Positions 1 to 6,913 of a stretch of 6,913 bases of DNA are shown piece by piece. The DNA lies in NCBI GenBank assembly GCA_027025255.1, contig JALVRC010000166.1:2365-9277 (forward strand), given 5' to 3'. The position numbers and the translations under genes are program-made. The notes beneath the pieces were generated by a model that saw only the letters and a program-made list of their open reading frames with translations, searched no databases and was not told the DNA's origin. The stretch is from Caldifarciminota bacterium (lineage in GTDB: Bacteria; Hydrothermota; Tepidihabitantia; B3-TA06; JALVRC01). How positions within the stretch are numbered: the first letter of the stretch is position 1; each line of letters begins with the position of its first letter.

Positions 1-2
1 CT

Positions 3-1151
3 TCTCCCATAAGGAGACTTGCCCCTTTTGCGGACGAAGCCAGGAAAAAGGGAATAGAAGTGCTTCATTTGAATATAGGTCAACCTGACATTGAAACCCC
101 TGAATATTTTTTTACTACTTTGAAAACATTTAATGAAAAGGTATTAAAGTATGGTCCGTCAGGCGGGATAGTAGAATTAAGGTTGGCAGTAGTTGATTAC
201 TTAAAGTCCTATAATATTGATATAGAGCTTGATAATGTATGGATTACAACAGGAGGAAGTGAAGCGATTATATTTGCATTTATGACAATTGCTGATTACG
301 GGGATGAATTTCTAATCTTTGAACCTTTCTACACCAATTATAATGGTTTTGCAACAGAGGCTGGTGTAAGGTTGACCCCAATAACTTTAAGCAGGGAAAA
401 TGGATTTCATCTTCCGTCTTATGATACTATTGAATCATACGTTACAGATAAAACCAGAGGAATTATTATATGCAGTCCTAACAATCCAACTGGTACTATT
501 TTTACTCCAGAGGAAATGTTTATTATACAAAAGCTTGTTAAGGAACATGGTCTTTATTTAATTTCTGATGAGGTGTATAGGGAGTTTAACTATATGGATG
601 TACCTCCCACCAGTGCCTTGAGTCTTCCTGAAATAGAGGATAGGGTTATTGTTGTTGATAGTATATCCAAGAGATTCTCAGCATGTGGAGCTCGAATCGG
701 TTATTTCATATCGCGAAATAAAGATATCATGTCTGCCAGTCTTAAGTTCGCTCAGGCAAGGCTTTGTCCTCCTACTATAGAGCAATATGCGGCTGTTTCT
801 GCTTTTAAGCACATGTATAAATTTATGGATAGTATGATTGAGGAATATAGAAAGAGAAGGGATGTATTAATTGAAGGGCTTAAGACTATTCCAGGTGTGG
901 AATCATATACCCCCGAAGGGGCTTTTTATGCTATTGTTAAATTACCAGTAGCAGACAGTGAAGATTTTATAAAATTTTTGCTTAAGGATTACAGTTATAA
1001 TGGAAAAACTGTTATGCTTTCTCCTGCTAATGGATTTTATGCAACTAAAGGAGCAGGGAGAGATGAAGTAAGAATCGCGTACGTATTAAAAGAAGATAGG
1101 TTAAAAGAAGCAATAGAAATTTTAAAAAGAGGGCTCCAGGCTTACAAATAG
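3..1151 (+). CDS. Class I/II PLP-dependent aminotransferase (aspartate aminotransferase-like), 5' partial
   Basis: The enzyme is predicted to move an amino group between an amino acid and a 2-oxo acid in the cytoplasm, using pyridoxal phosphate. The reading frame is open from the window edge. The first codons read SPIRRLAPFADEARKKG, a typical N-terminal stretch of this family, so the true start lies upstream and the GTG at position 60 is an internal valine codon. Counting the codon at nt 3 as residue 1, visible motifs are TTGGSEA (82-88, cofactor phosphate region), SPNNPTG (158-164), DEVY (189-192, the Asp that contacts the pyridine ring), SISKRFSACGARIGY with Lys223 as the Schiff-base lysine and Arg231, and Arg357 in DEVRIAY as the usual substrate carboxylate ligand. 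The 382 visible residues suggest that only about 10-20 are missing. The active site looks intact. Substrate cannot be told from sequence; aspartate, alanine or aromatic substrates are possible. It ends 3 bases before the glycosyltransferase start. Confidence 0.95.
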   Translation, partial: SPIRRLAPFADEARKKGIEVLHLNIGQPDIETPEYFFTTLKTFNEKVLKYGPSGGIVELRLAVVDYLKSYNIDIELDNVWITTGGSEAIIFAFMTIADYGDEFLIFEPFYTNYNGFATEAGVRLTPITLSRENGFHLPSYDTIESYVTDKTRGIIICSPNNPTGTIFTPEEMFIIQKLVKEHGLYLISDEVYREFNYMDVPPTSALSLPEIEDRVIVVDSISKRFSACGARIGYFISRNKDIMSASLKFAQARLCPPTIEQYAAVSAFKHMYKFMDSMIEEYRKRRDVLIEGLKTIPGVESYTPEGAFYAIVKLPVADSEDFIKFLLKDYSYNGKTVMLSPANGFYATKGAGRDEVRIAYVLKEDRLKEAIEILKRGLQAYK

Positions 1152-1154
1152 TGA

Positions 1155-2225
1155 ATGAGAGTCCTCTTAGTAAGTGAATATTTCTATCCACATGCAGTAG
1201 GTGGTGTTGCTGAACATGTTTTTCATTTAAGAAAAGAACTCATAAAAAGCGGGCATACAGTTGAAATACTCACAGGGGGAAAGGGGGAAGGAGCAATTCG
1301 GGCAGGCCGCTCATTGCCATTTCCTTTAAACTATTCAATCTCTCGCTTTAGCTTCTCTCCTTTTATATTGTCTACGGTAAAACAGGTTGTTCGCTCTAAA
1401 TGGGATATTATTCATATCCATGGTGCCTTATCACCTACTTTACCCTTATTAGCATTAAAATATTCAAATAGTGTAAATATATTTACATTTCATGCAGGAT
1501 TTAAAAAGAGTATTCCATTGTTTATGTTAAAAAGGCCTCTTCAAAAATATATAAAAAAGATTCATGGTGTTATAGCTGTTTCTGAGGAAGCAGCTATTTC
1601 AATGAAAAGATATTTCTCGTTCAAATACAGTATTATACCTAATGGTATTGATACTAAAGTTTTTAAGTATAAACATCTTAGTTCTCTTGATGATATTAGG
1701 ATTCTTTTTATAGGCAGATTAGAGAGGAAGAAAGGGGTACATGTACTTTTAAAGGCGCTTAATAGACTTAAATCTTATCCTTATAAGGTTAAAATAATTG
1801 GTAATGGGCCTATGGAGAAATGGGCAAAATGGTACACTGAAAAGTATAAACTCAATGTAGAGTTTATTTCTACTCTTACCGGTGATAGACGTATTCCACA
1901 CTTTCACTGGGCAAATATGATAGTTATCCCTTCAATAGGCGGAGAAAGCTTTGGTATAGTTATACTTGAGGCTATGTCTTCAGGAAGGCCTGCTATTGTC
2001 TCCAATATCCCAGGTTTTGTTGAGGTTATGGATAAAAGGGCTGGTTTGCTGTTTGAGGCTAAGAATGCAGATTCATTAGCACAGTCTATTATAACACTAT
2101 TTGAAAATAAAAAAAAATGGAAAGAAATGTCTTCTAAGGCCAGGGAAATTTCACTCAAATATAGCTGGAATAAGGTTGCACAGAGAGTTGTTGAATTTTA
2201 TAGAGAGGTTTTATGCCAGCATTAG
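1155..2225 (+). CDS. Glycosyltransferase family 4 (GT-B fold)
   Basis: A retaining, nucleotide-sugar-dependent glycosyltransferase, probably acting at the cytoplasmic face of the membrane on a lipid or glycan acceptor. The 356-aa length is normal for GT4. The N-terminal acceptor domain opens with a beta strand (VLLVSEYFYP) and the glycine loop GGVAEH (16-21). The C-terminal donor domain carries IPNGID (161-166), GRLERKKG (187-194), and an E-x7-E motif from Glu264 to Glu272 within GESFGIVILEAMSSGRP, followed by SNIPGF. The overall layout, including a RSLPFP segment after the first strands, resembles PimA-like mannosyltransferases, but sugar and acceptor cannot be assigned. There is no signal peptide or membrane helix. 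The ATG at 1155 fits the family N-terminus. It lacks a clear ribosome binding site, so translation is probably coupled to the upstream aminotransferase. Its last 13 bases overlap the deacetylase gene, which suggests the two act together. Confidence 0.93.
   Translation: MRVLLVSEYFYPHAVGGVAEHVFHLRKELIKSGHTVEILTGGKGEGAIRAGRSLPFPLNYSISRFSFSPFILSTVKQVVRSKWDIIHIHGALSPTLPLLALKYSNSVNIFTFHAGFKKSIPLFMLKRPLQKYIKKIHGVIAVSEEAAISMKRYFSFKYSIIPNGIDTKVFKYKHLSSLDDIRILFIGRLERKKGVHVLLKALNRLKSYPYKVKIIGNGPMEKWAKWYTEKYKLNVEFISTLTGDRRIPHFHWANMIVIPSIGGESFGIVILEAMSSGRPAIVSNIPGFVEVMDKRAGLLFEAKNADSLAQSIITLFENKKKWKEMSSKAREISLKYSWNKVAQRVVEFYREVLCQH
2204..2208 (+). promoter_or_regulatory. Ribosome binding site of the deacetylase gene
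   Basis: AGAGG lies four bases before the ATG at 2213, inside the end of the glycosyltransferase gene. It supports the 2213 start and with it the 13-base overlap. Confidence 0.6.
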
Positions 2226-2968
2226 CTTTTCACAATATTTCTAATCAGGGAATAGGGTTTACAAATATTTCACGAGAAAGATTTGCTCAGATAATCAGGT
2301 TTATTAATGAGAAAGATTTTGAGGTATTTAACCCTGAGTGTTATGATCTGGATAGGATAACAAACGGAGTACTTTTTATATTTGATGATGCTTATAAGGC
2401 TTTAATTGAGAATGCACTTCCTATTATGGAGAGGTATGGGTATAAGGGTATAATACCCGTGATTACAGGTTATGTTGGTAGGACAAACGCATGGGATCTG
2501 GGAGGAGGTAATATTTTTCATCTTAATTGGGATGAGTTAAGGTATTTTTCTAAGAACGGATGGAAAATAGCATCTCATACAATTCATCATCCAGATTTAA
2601 CAAAATTGTCCAAGGGAATACTTTTAAAGGAACTATATCATTCTCGTCTCGTATTAGAAGAAAAGATAGGCATAAAAATAGATACAATTGTTTATCCATT
2701 TGGTCGTATGAATCAAAATGTAATGAATATGGCAAGAAAAGCAGGTTATAAATATGGATTCGGAGGGCTAAGAAGGGCTGATACGTATAAAAATCCCCTT
2801 GCCATATTAAGAATCCCTGTTTATTCAATTGACCCTTTAAGCTTTATTGCTGCAAAGATTGCTTCAAAGGGGTTCCTTTATAGATGTGATAGATTAAAGA
2901 ATAGGTTTATATCAAGATTCTCACTCTTTACAGTTTACGCAAGGAGGCATACATACAAAAATCTTTAG
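2213..2968 (+). CDS. Polysaccharide deacetylase (NodB homology domain), cytoplasmic
   Basis: A carbohydrate esterase family 4 type protein, expected to remove acetyl groups from N-acetylated sugars with a divalent metal. The 251 residues are essentially one NodB domain. Visible motifs are: LAFHNIS near the N-terminus (family consensus like LMYHxI); FIFDDAY (55-61, with Asp58 the likely base and Asp59 the metal ligand); SHTIHHPDL (121-129, metal ligands His122 and His126); YPFGR (161-165); and RIPV (200-203). The usual FDDG has become FDDA, a mild change. There is no signal peptide or transmembrane segment, unlike secreted peptidoglycan or chitin deacetylases, so the substrate is probably a cytoplasmic or membrane-attached sugar precursor. 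The basic C-terminal tail (about 224-251) could touch membrane lipids; that is inference. The gene overlaps the glycosyltransferase by 13 bases, and its 3' end carries the recG ribosome binding site. Exact substrate unknown. Confidence 0.88.
   Translation: MPALAFHNISNQGIGFTNISRERFAQIIRFINEKDFEVFNPECYDLDRITNGVLFIFDDAYKALIENALPIMERYGYKGIIPVITGYVGRTNAWDLGGGNIFHLNWDELRYFSKNGWKIASHTIHHPDLTKLSKGILLKELYHSRLVLEEKIGIKIDTIVYPFGRMNQNVMNMARKAGYKYGFGGLRRADTYKNPLAILRIPVYSIDPLSFIAAKIASKGFLYRCDRLKNRFISRFSLFTVYARRHTYKNL
2941..2947 (+). promoter_or_regulatory. Strong ribosome binding site for recG
   Basis: AAGGAGG is the best match to the anti-Shine-Dalgarno sequence seen at any gene start in this window. It lies within the last codons of the deacetylase gene, five bases before the ATA codon at 2953, which is in frame with RecG. 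Its position indicates where recG translation begins even though no ATG, GTG or TTG follows at the right distance. Confidence 0.75.
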
Positions 2969-4989
2969 ACTGCTCAAGCGATGTAAGATATCTTAAAGGT
3001 ATTGGACCTAAAAGGGCAGAAAGGCTTTCAAAGCTCGGTATTGAGAGGGTAATTGATCTTATATATCTTTTCCCTCGCAAATATATTGATAGAACACATC
3101 CTATATATATAAGGGATGTAGAAAAAGGTAAACAAGCAACAATAATTGCACGGGTATTGAGAAGTTATACTTTCTTGACAAGAACAAGGAAGATAGTTGT
3201 ATCCTTAATAGTTACAGATGGTTCTTCAAAAATAAAAGTACAGTGGTTTAACAGGCCTGATTTAAAAAAAAAGTTTGCCATAGGTAAAGATTATATATTT
3301 ACAGGTACTGTTTCATATTATAGGGGATATGTATTTATAAATCCTCTATATGAAGAGGTTGATAGTGAGCATATATACACTGAGGGTATAATTCCTGTAT
3401 ATCCTTTAACAGCTGGATTGAAACTCTGGGAATTGAGAAGAGCAGTGATTAAGGCGTGGGAGATTTGTAAGGACTGTATTGAGGAAGTAATTCCTCTTAA
3501 TACAAGAGAATACTTTGGTATTTTAGAAAAAAAGGAAGCATTAAAGCAGTTACACTTTCCTGTTAGTATGGAAGTTATTAAGAGGGCAAAGAGAACACTC
3601 ATATTTGAGGAGGCTTTACGTATTATTTATACAGTAAAGAAAAAGAAAATTGAAAAAAGGGATGTGGGTAAAATGTTTAAACGTGTAGATATTTCTGAGA
3701 CGTTTGTCCGCAATCTTCCCTTTAAGTTAACAGAGAATCAGAATAAAGTTATTTCGGAAATAAATACTGATTTATTATCAGGTAAACAGATGAGACGATT
3801 ACTGCATGGGGATGTTGGTGCAGGGAAAACCGTTGTTGCTATGTATACAGTGTTAAGAGCTATTGAGAATGGTTTCCAGGCAGCAATAATGGCACCAACT
3901 GAGGTTCTTGCCTTCCAGCATTATATGAAATGGAAGGAGGTAATGGAAAATCTTGGGATTAGAATTTCTCTTTTGACAGGATCAACAGGGAGAAAAGAAG
4001 CAGAGAGTATAGTAAGTGAACTTGAGATCGGTGATATGGATATAGTTGTGGGGACTCATGCCCTTATATCTGATAGGGTAAATTTTTCTAAACTTGGGCT
4101 TGTTGTTATAGATGAACAGCATAGATTTGGTGTTATTCACCGACTGAGGCTTGTTAAAAAGGGCCTCTATCCGCATCTTCTTGTTATGAGTGCAACCCCT
4201 ATTCCACGAACACTAATGTTGACCCTTTACGGAGATCTTGATGTCTCATTTATAAAAGAGCTGCCCCAGGGAAGAAAGCTTATTAAAACGAGTATTGATT
4301 ACATGTCTAAGATTCCTGAAATTATGAAATTTGTGCTTTCACATATTCAAAAAGGCGAACAAGCGTACTTTATTGCTCCGGTCATAGAAGAAAACGAGAC
4401 CCTGAAAAGTGTAAATGATATATATGAAATTGCAAGAGGTTATTTTGAAGAGTCTAAGATTGGTATACTGCATGGTAGATTAAATCCTAAGGAAAGAGAA
4501 TCTGTTATGCAAAGATTTGTAAACAATCAAATTTCTATACTTATTGCAACTACTGTAATAGAAGTTGGAGTGGATGTTAAGAACGCCAGTGTAATGCTTA
4601 TTTTTCATCCTGAAAGATTTGGCCTTTCTCAGCTTCATCAATTGAGAGGGAGAATAGGAAGAGGAAATATAGAATCATATTGTATCCTTGTCGTTGATAA
4701 ATATTTGAAAGATGAAACATGGGAGAGGTTGACATTTTTTGCAAGAACGCCTGACGGATTTCTTTTATCAGAAAAGGATCTTGAGATTAGAGGTCCGGGA
4801 ATCAGGGAAGGGTTAAAACAACATGGTACGAGTAGGCTGGAGTTTTTAAATATTATAAGAGATAAAGATATAATAGAGAAGGTTTCAAATTACGTTGAGG
4901 AGCTTTTGATTAGAGGGGATAAAGAAATCATAGACGGACTGGAGAGAATGATAAATAAGAAAAAGAATGTATTTCTGGAGGCCGGATGA
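2953..4989 (+). CDS. recG: ATP-dependent DNA helicase RecG, probable ATA start
   Basis: RecG remodels stalled replication forks and branched recombination intermediates. From codon 2953 the protein has 678 residues, normal for the family. The N-terminal stretch YLKGIGPKRAERL (13-25) is typical RecG, followed by the wedge/OB region with VQWFNRP. Superfamily 2 helicase motifs follow: GDVGAGKT (286-293, Walker A), APTEVLAFQH, GTHAL, DEQH (387-390), SATPIPRTL (from 413), ATTVIEVGVDV, QLRGRIGRG (563-571), and the RecG C-terminal signature KDLEIRGPG followed by KQHG. The first ATG/GTG/TTG in frame is a TTG at 3157, which would drop 68 conserved residues. In-frame stops end at 2902-2904, and between there and 3157 no standard start exists. 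The ATA at 2953 sits five bases after AAGGAGG and gives the usual N-terminal length. A base error turning ATG into ATA is the alternative. The product is certain; the start is not. It overlaps the next gene by ATGA. Confidence 0.93.
   Translation: MQKSLDCSSDVRYLKGIGPKRAERLSKLGIERVIDLIYLFPRKYIDRTHPIYIRDVEKGKQATIIARVLRSYTFLTRTRKIVVSLIVTDGSSKIKVQWFNRPDLKKKFAIGKDYIFTGTVSYYRGYVFINPLYEEVDSEHIYTEGIIPVYPLTAGLKLWELRRAVIKAWEICKDCIEEVIPLNTREYFGILEKKEALKQLHFPVSMEVIKRAKRTLIFEEALRIIYTVKKKKIEKRDVGKMFKRVDISETFVRNLPFKLTENQNKVISEINTDLLSGKQMRRLLHGDVGAGKTVVAMYTVLRAIENGFQAAIMAPTEVLAFQHYMKWKEVMENLGIRISLLTGSTGRKEAESIVSELEIGDMDIVVGTHALISDRVNFSKLGLVVIDEQHRFGVIHRLRLVKKGLYPHLLVMSATPIPRTLMLTLYGDLDVSFIKELPQGRKLIKTSIDYMSKIPEIMKFVLSHIQKGEQAYFIAPVIEENETLKSVNDIYEIARGYFEESKIGILHGRLNPKERESVMQRFVNNQISILIATTVIEVGVDVKNASVMLIFHPERFGLSQLHQLRGRIGRGNIESYCILVVDKYLKDETWERLTFFARTPDGFLLSEKDLEIRGPGIREGLKQHGTSRLEFLNIIRDKDIIEKVSNYVEELLIRGDKEIIDGLERMINKKKNVFLEAG
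4977..4981 (+). promoter_or_regulatory. Ribosome binding site of the lipoprotein gene
   Basis: GGAGG lies four bases before the ATG at 4986, inside the end of recG. It supports this start and the 4-base ATGA overlap with the recG stop codon. Confidence 0.7.
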
Positions 4990-5915
4990 GAAAAAGATTG
5001 TTATTATTATCGTTGTTTTTTATTGCCTGTGTTGAGCATTTACCTGAAAGCACTGGAAGGGCAAGAGATATATATGTGTTTAGTAGATTCAGCATAAAGA
5101 CCTCTCTTAAAAATATGTTAAGAAGTCTTAGGTATACTCCACAGCCAGAGAATGAGATAAACCTCAGGTTTAAGGATTTTGAGCATTTTAAAGGGTTTAT
5201 GCAGTCTCATACCATTATTCTAATTCTGTATCCTACAGATAGTTTGGTTTCTTTGCTGTTGGGTGGGAAAAAGAAAGGGTTATACTTTATAAAAGAAGCA
5301 TTTGCAAAAGAGCAGCTTATTATTCTTGTATCAGCGAGTACGTCAGAAGAAGCAAAGCGTATACTTGAGTATAAAAAAGAAGAGATTAAGTCTATTTTTA
5401 GAAGAAGACTCAGAAAGAGATTATTTGATTATACATTTTTAAATGGCAGGAATAAAAAGCTTGAGAAAACCATTAGACAAGCAGGATTTTCTTTGATGAT
5501 ACCCCGTTCTTTTAATCCTGGTCTGTTTAAGAGAAATTTCATATATATACATGCTCATGAACCCGATAGAATGATCTTTATAGCAAGAATTAAGGGGGAA
5601 ACAAGTATCTTACAAAATCCGTTAAGACTTGTTTTTTTAAGAGATTCTTTAACTAACCTTTATTATAACGGAGATTACATATTTGGTGAATACATAAAGA
5701 TTGATGAGGATACTCTAAATAGCATAAAATGTATTGTACTTAGAGGATTATGGCAAAATGACAGCTTATATGTAGGTGGGCCTTTTACAACGTTTGCTTT
5801 TGTAAAAGATAGGACTACATATATTATTGATGGAGCTGTTTTTGCTCCTGCGAAGAAGAAACTTTCATATATACTGGAGCTGGAGAGTATTATTTCTACC
5901 TTTAAGCTTGAATGA
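4986..5915 (+). CDS. DUF4837-like predicted lipoprotein of unknown function
   Basis: A 309-residue protein of unknown function. The N-terminus has a basic start (MRKR), a short hydrophobic core, and FIAC ending at Cys15, which reads as a lipoprotein signal; Phe at -3 is less usual than Leu. The mature protein would be anchored in the inner or outer membrane facing the periplasm. The body is rich in Lys/Arg and alternates predicted strands and helices with no further membrane segment. The C-terminal block with RGLW (253-256), GGPF (264-267) and VFAPAKKK (285-292), then a helix ending the protein, matches what I recall of DUF4837 lipoproteins known mostly from Bacteroidota. The mid-protein pattern also fits: a helical region with repeated Lys/Arg, then a 'GFSLMIPRSF' strand. 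Membership is recognised from memory, not searched. The gene is tied to recG and the LpxB-like gene by ATGA overlaps, so co-expression with envelope lipid synthesis is likely. No catalytic motif is visible. Confidence 0.8.
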   Translation: MRKRLLLLSLFFIACVEHLPESTGRARDIYVFSRFSIKTSLKNMLRSLRYTPQPENEINLRFKDFEHFKGFMQSHTIILILYPTDSLVSLLLGGKKKGLYFIKEAFAKEQLIILVSASTSEEAKRILEYKKEEIKSIFRRRLRKRLFDYTFLNGRNKKLEKTIRQAGFSLMIPRSFNPGLFKRNFIYIHAHEPDRMIFIARIKGETSILQNPLRLVFLRDSLTNLYYNGDYIFGEYIKIDEDTLNSIKCIVLRGLWQNDSLYVGGPFTTFAFVKDRTTYIIDGAVFAPAKKKLSYILELESIISTFKLE

Positions 5916-6898
5916 AAAAAGCTTTAATCGCTTATGGTGAGAAGAGTGGTGAAGTTGCAGTTTCTTATATATTAAGTTTCATAAAGGATGAATATGAAAT
6001 ATTTTATCTTTTTAATGAACAAGAACTCATTGGATTTAAAGGAATAGAAGGTGAGATAGCAAAATCCTTACAATATATAAGGGTTTTAAAGGAAAAGATT
6101 GATAGAATAAATCCTCATATTGTGATATTAACAGGACTTAATGACCTTCATCTGTTAGCATCGCTTTTTTTAAAAAAGCATAGGGCAAGGTTTATATTTC
6201 TTGGAATGCCCCAAATATGGGCCTGGGGTAAATGGAGATATAGGATTTTAAGAAAGGTTAGATGTGTTTTAACGTTTTTCCCTTTTGAGGAACTGCTGGG
6301 TAGGCGTTTAGGTATAAAAACTCTGTTTATAGGTCATCCAGCTCTGCAGTTTATAAAGAGTGCTTCAAAGATTAATGAAAGAATGTATATTGGATTTTTC
6401 CCTGGAACAAGGAAAAAAGAGATTAAAAAGCATGCGCCTTTGCTACTCAGTGTTATAGAGCATTTAAAAAAAGCAGGTATTGATGAAATATTATGGTTTG
6501 GAGAAAACGCTCCAATGGACATTAAATCAGTAAAATACGAAGATAGGTACAGAGTAATGGACAGTCTTTATTTAGCGTTTGCTTCAGCAGGTACAGTAAC
6601 ACTTGAATTAGGCTTAAAAGCCATTCCTTCTTTTATCTTTTATAAGCTTTCTAAGGTTGACAGCATTCTGCTTCCTTTTATAGTACATATAAAGAATATT
6701 TCGCTTCCTGCAGTTTTAGGCGCAAAATCGTATGAAAAGATTAATCCTTTGACAGAGGATTTTATGAATTTTTATTTTAGCTTTAAATCAAAAAGAGAAG
6801 ATTTTGAAAAAACAGCGCTGCTAACTCAGAAGCAGCTCCTTAAAATGCTTGATATTAGAGAAGGGACTAAAGAACAGCTTTTAAAGACCATAAAATAG
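5912..6898 (+). CDS. lpxB: Divergent, short lipid-A-disaccharide synthase homologue (LpxB family)
   Basis: LpxB (GT19) joins UDP-2,3-diacylglucosamine to 2,3-diacylglucosamine 1-phosphate to make the lipid A disaccharide at the inner membrane. Family landmarks appear in the right order: GEKSGE (9-14; consensus GExSGD), PQIWAWGKWR (100-109), FPFEE (123-127), GHP (141-143), PGTRKKEI (164-171; consensus PGSRxxEI, Arg167 the conserved arginine), SAGTVTLE (225-232; consensus ASGTATLE), and ISLPAVLG (263-270; consensus SLPNxL). At 328 residues it is about 50 shorter than typical LpxB. The loss includes the usual FxGxGG segment near residues 33-45. The DxPDFN motif is replaced by GLNDLH (75-80), which keeps only one Asp. 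The Asn of SLPN is Ala267. The fold assignment is good, but activity on the standard substrates is uncertain. It starts within the stop of the lipoprotein gene (ATGA) with no clear ribosome binding site, indicating coupled translation. The 15 bases after its stop hold nothing I can assign. Confidence 0.82.
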   Translation: MKKALIAYGEKSGEVAVSYILSFIKDEYEIFYLFNEQELIGFKGIEGEIAKSLQYIRVLKEKIDRINPHIVILTGLNDLHLLASLFLKKHRARFIFLGMPQIWAWGKWRYRILRKVRCVLTFFPFEELLGRRLGIKTLFIGHPALQFIKSASKINERMYIGFFPGTRKKEIKKHAPLLLSVIEHLKKAGIDEILWFGENAPMDIKSVKYEDRYRVMDSLYLAFASAGTVTLELGLKAIPSFIFYKLSKVDSILLPFIVHIKNISLPAVLGAKSYEKINPLTEDFMNFYFSFKSKREDFEKTALLTQKQLLKMLDIREGTKEQLLKTIK

Positions 6899-6913
6899 TT
6901 TGTTGTATATAAT

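Noticed and set aside
60..62. GTG as the start codon of the aminotransferase
   Set aside because: The same frame is open back to the window edge and encodes the conserved SPIRRLAPFADEARKKG segment, so this codon is internal.
911..927. Small GC hairpin (CCCC-GAA-GGGG) followed by CTTTTT, resembling an intrinsic terminator
   Set aside because: The stem is only 4 bp. It lies inside the aminotransferase and encodes the conserved PEGAFY segment, so codon content explains it.
2560..2751. Plus-strand 63-codon open frame in another frame of the deacetylase
   Set aside because: It is low-complexity, overlaps the NodB catalytic motifs in the correct frame, and has no plausible ribosome binding site.
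2550..2828. Minus-strand open frame of 92 codons inside the deacetylase gene, and similar ones at 1904-2158, 3318-3602, 3982-4176 and 6334-6522
   Set aside because: Each lies wholly within a well-supported gene on the other strand, has no recognisable motif, and is of a length expected by chance.
3157..3159. TTG as the start codon of recG
   Set aside because: It would remove 68 residues that include the conserved KGIGPKR region, and no ribosome binding site precedes it.
6908..6913. TATAAT matching a -10 promoter element after the lpxB stop codon
   Set aside because: No convincing -35 element lies at the right distance, the window ends there, and such hexamers are frequent in AT-rich DNA.

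Overview
The window looks like a compact, AT-rich chromosomal segment from a bacterium with a Gram-negative type of envelope. An LpxB-like lipid A glycosyltransferase and a predicted lipoprotein point to an outer membrane. The lipoprotein resembles DUF4837, a family I associate mainly with Bacteroidota and related lineages. Arginine is written mostly as AGA/AGG and isoleucine often as ATA, which is common in AT-rich and some thermophilic bacteria. I would guess a member of the wider FCB-like assemblage or a poorly cultured relative (a WOR-3-like candidate phylum is possible), but the sequence does not settle the taxon.

All six genes lie on the + strand with almost no space between them. In order they are: a class I/II aminotransferase whose start lies before the window; a GT4 (GT-B fold) glycosyltransferase; a NodB-type polysaccharide deacetylase without a signal peptide; the DNA helicase RecG; a DUF4837-like lipoprotein; and a short, divergent LpxB homologue. 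The junctions are a 3-nt gap, a 13-nt overlap, a probable 16-nt overlap, and two 4-nt ATGA overlaps. I see no internal promoter or terminator, so the segment is best read as one transcription unit with translational coupling.

Functionally this is a mixed operon. The GT4 enzyme, deacetylase, lipoprotein and LpxB-like protein suggest envelope glycan or glycolipid work. The aminotransferase and RecG are general amino acid metabolism and DNA repair genes carried along.

Two observations stand out. First, recG has no ATG, GTG or TTG codon where its conserved N-terminus must begin. The only well-placed candidate is an ATA codon five bases after a near-perfect AAGGAGG ribosome binding site. Second, the LpxB homologue is about 50 residues shorter than usual and differs from the family consensus at several highly conserved positions. 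I found no RNA gene, CRISPR array, mobile element or convincing new multi-gene system.
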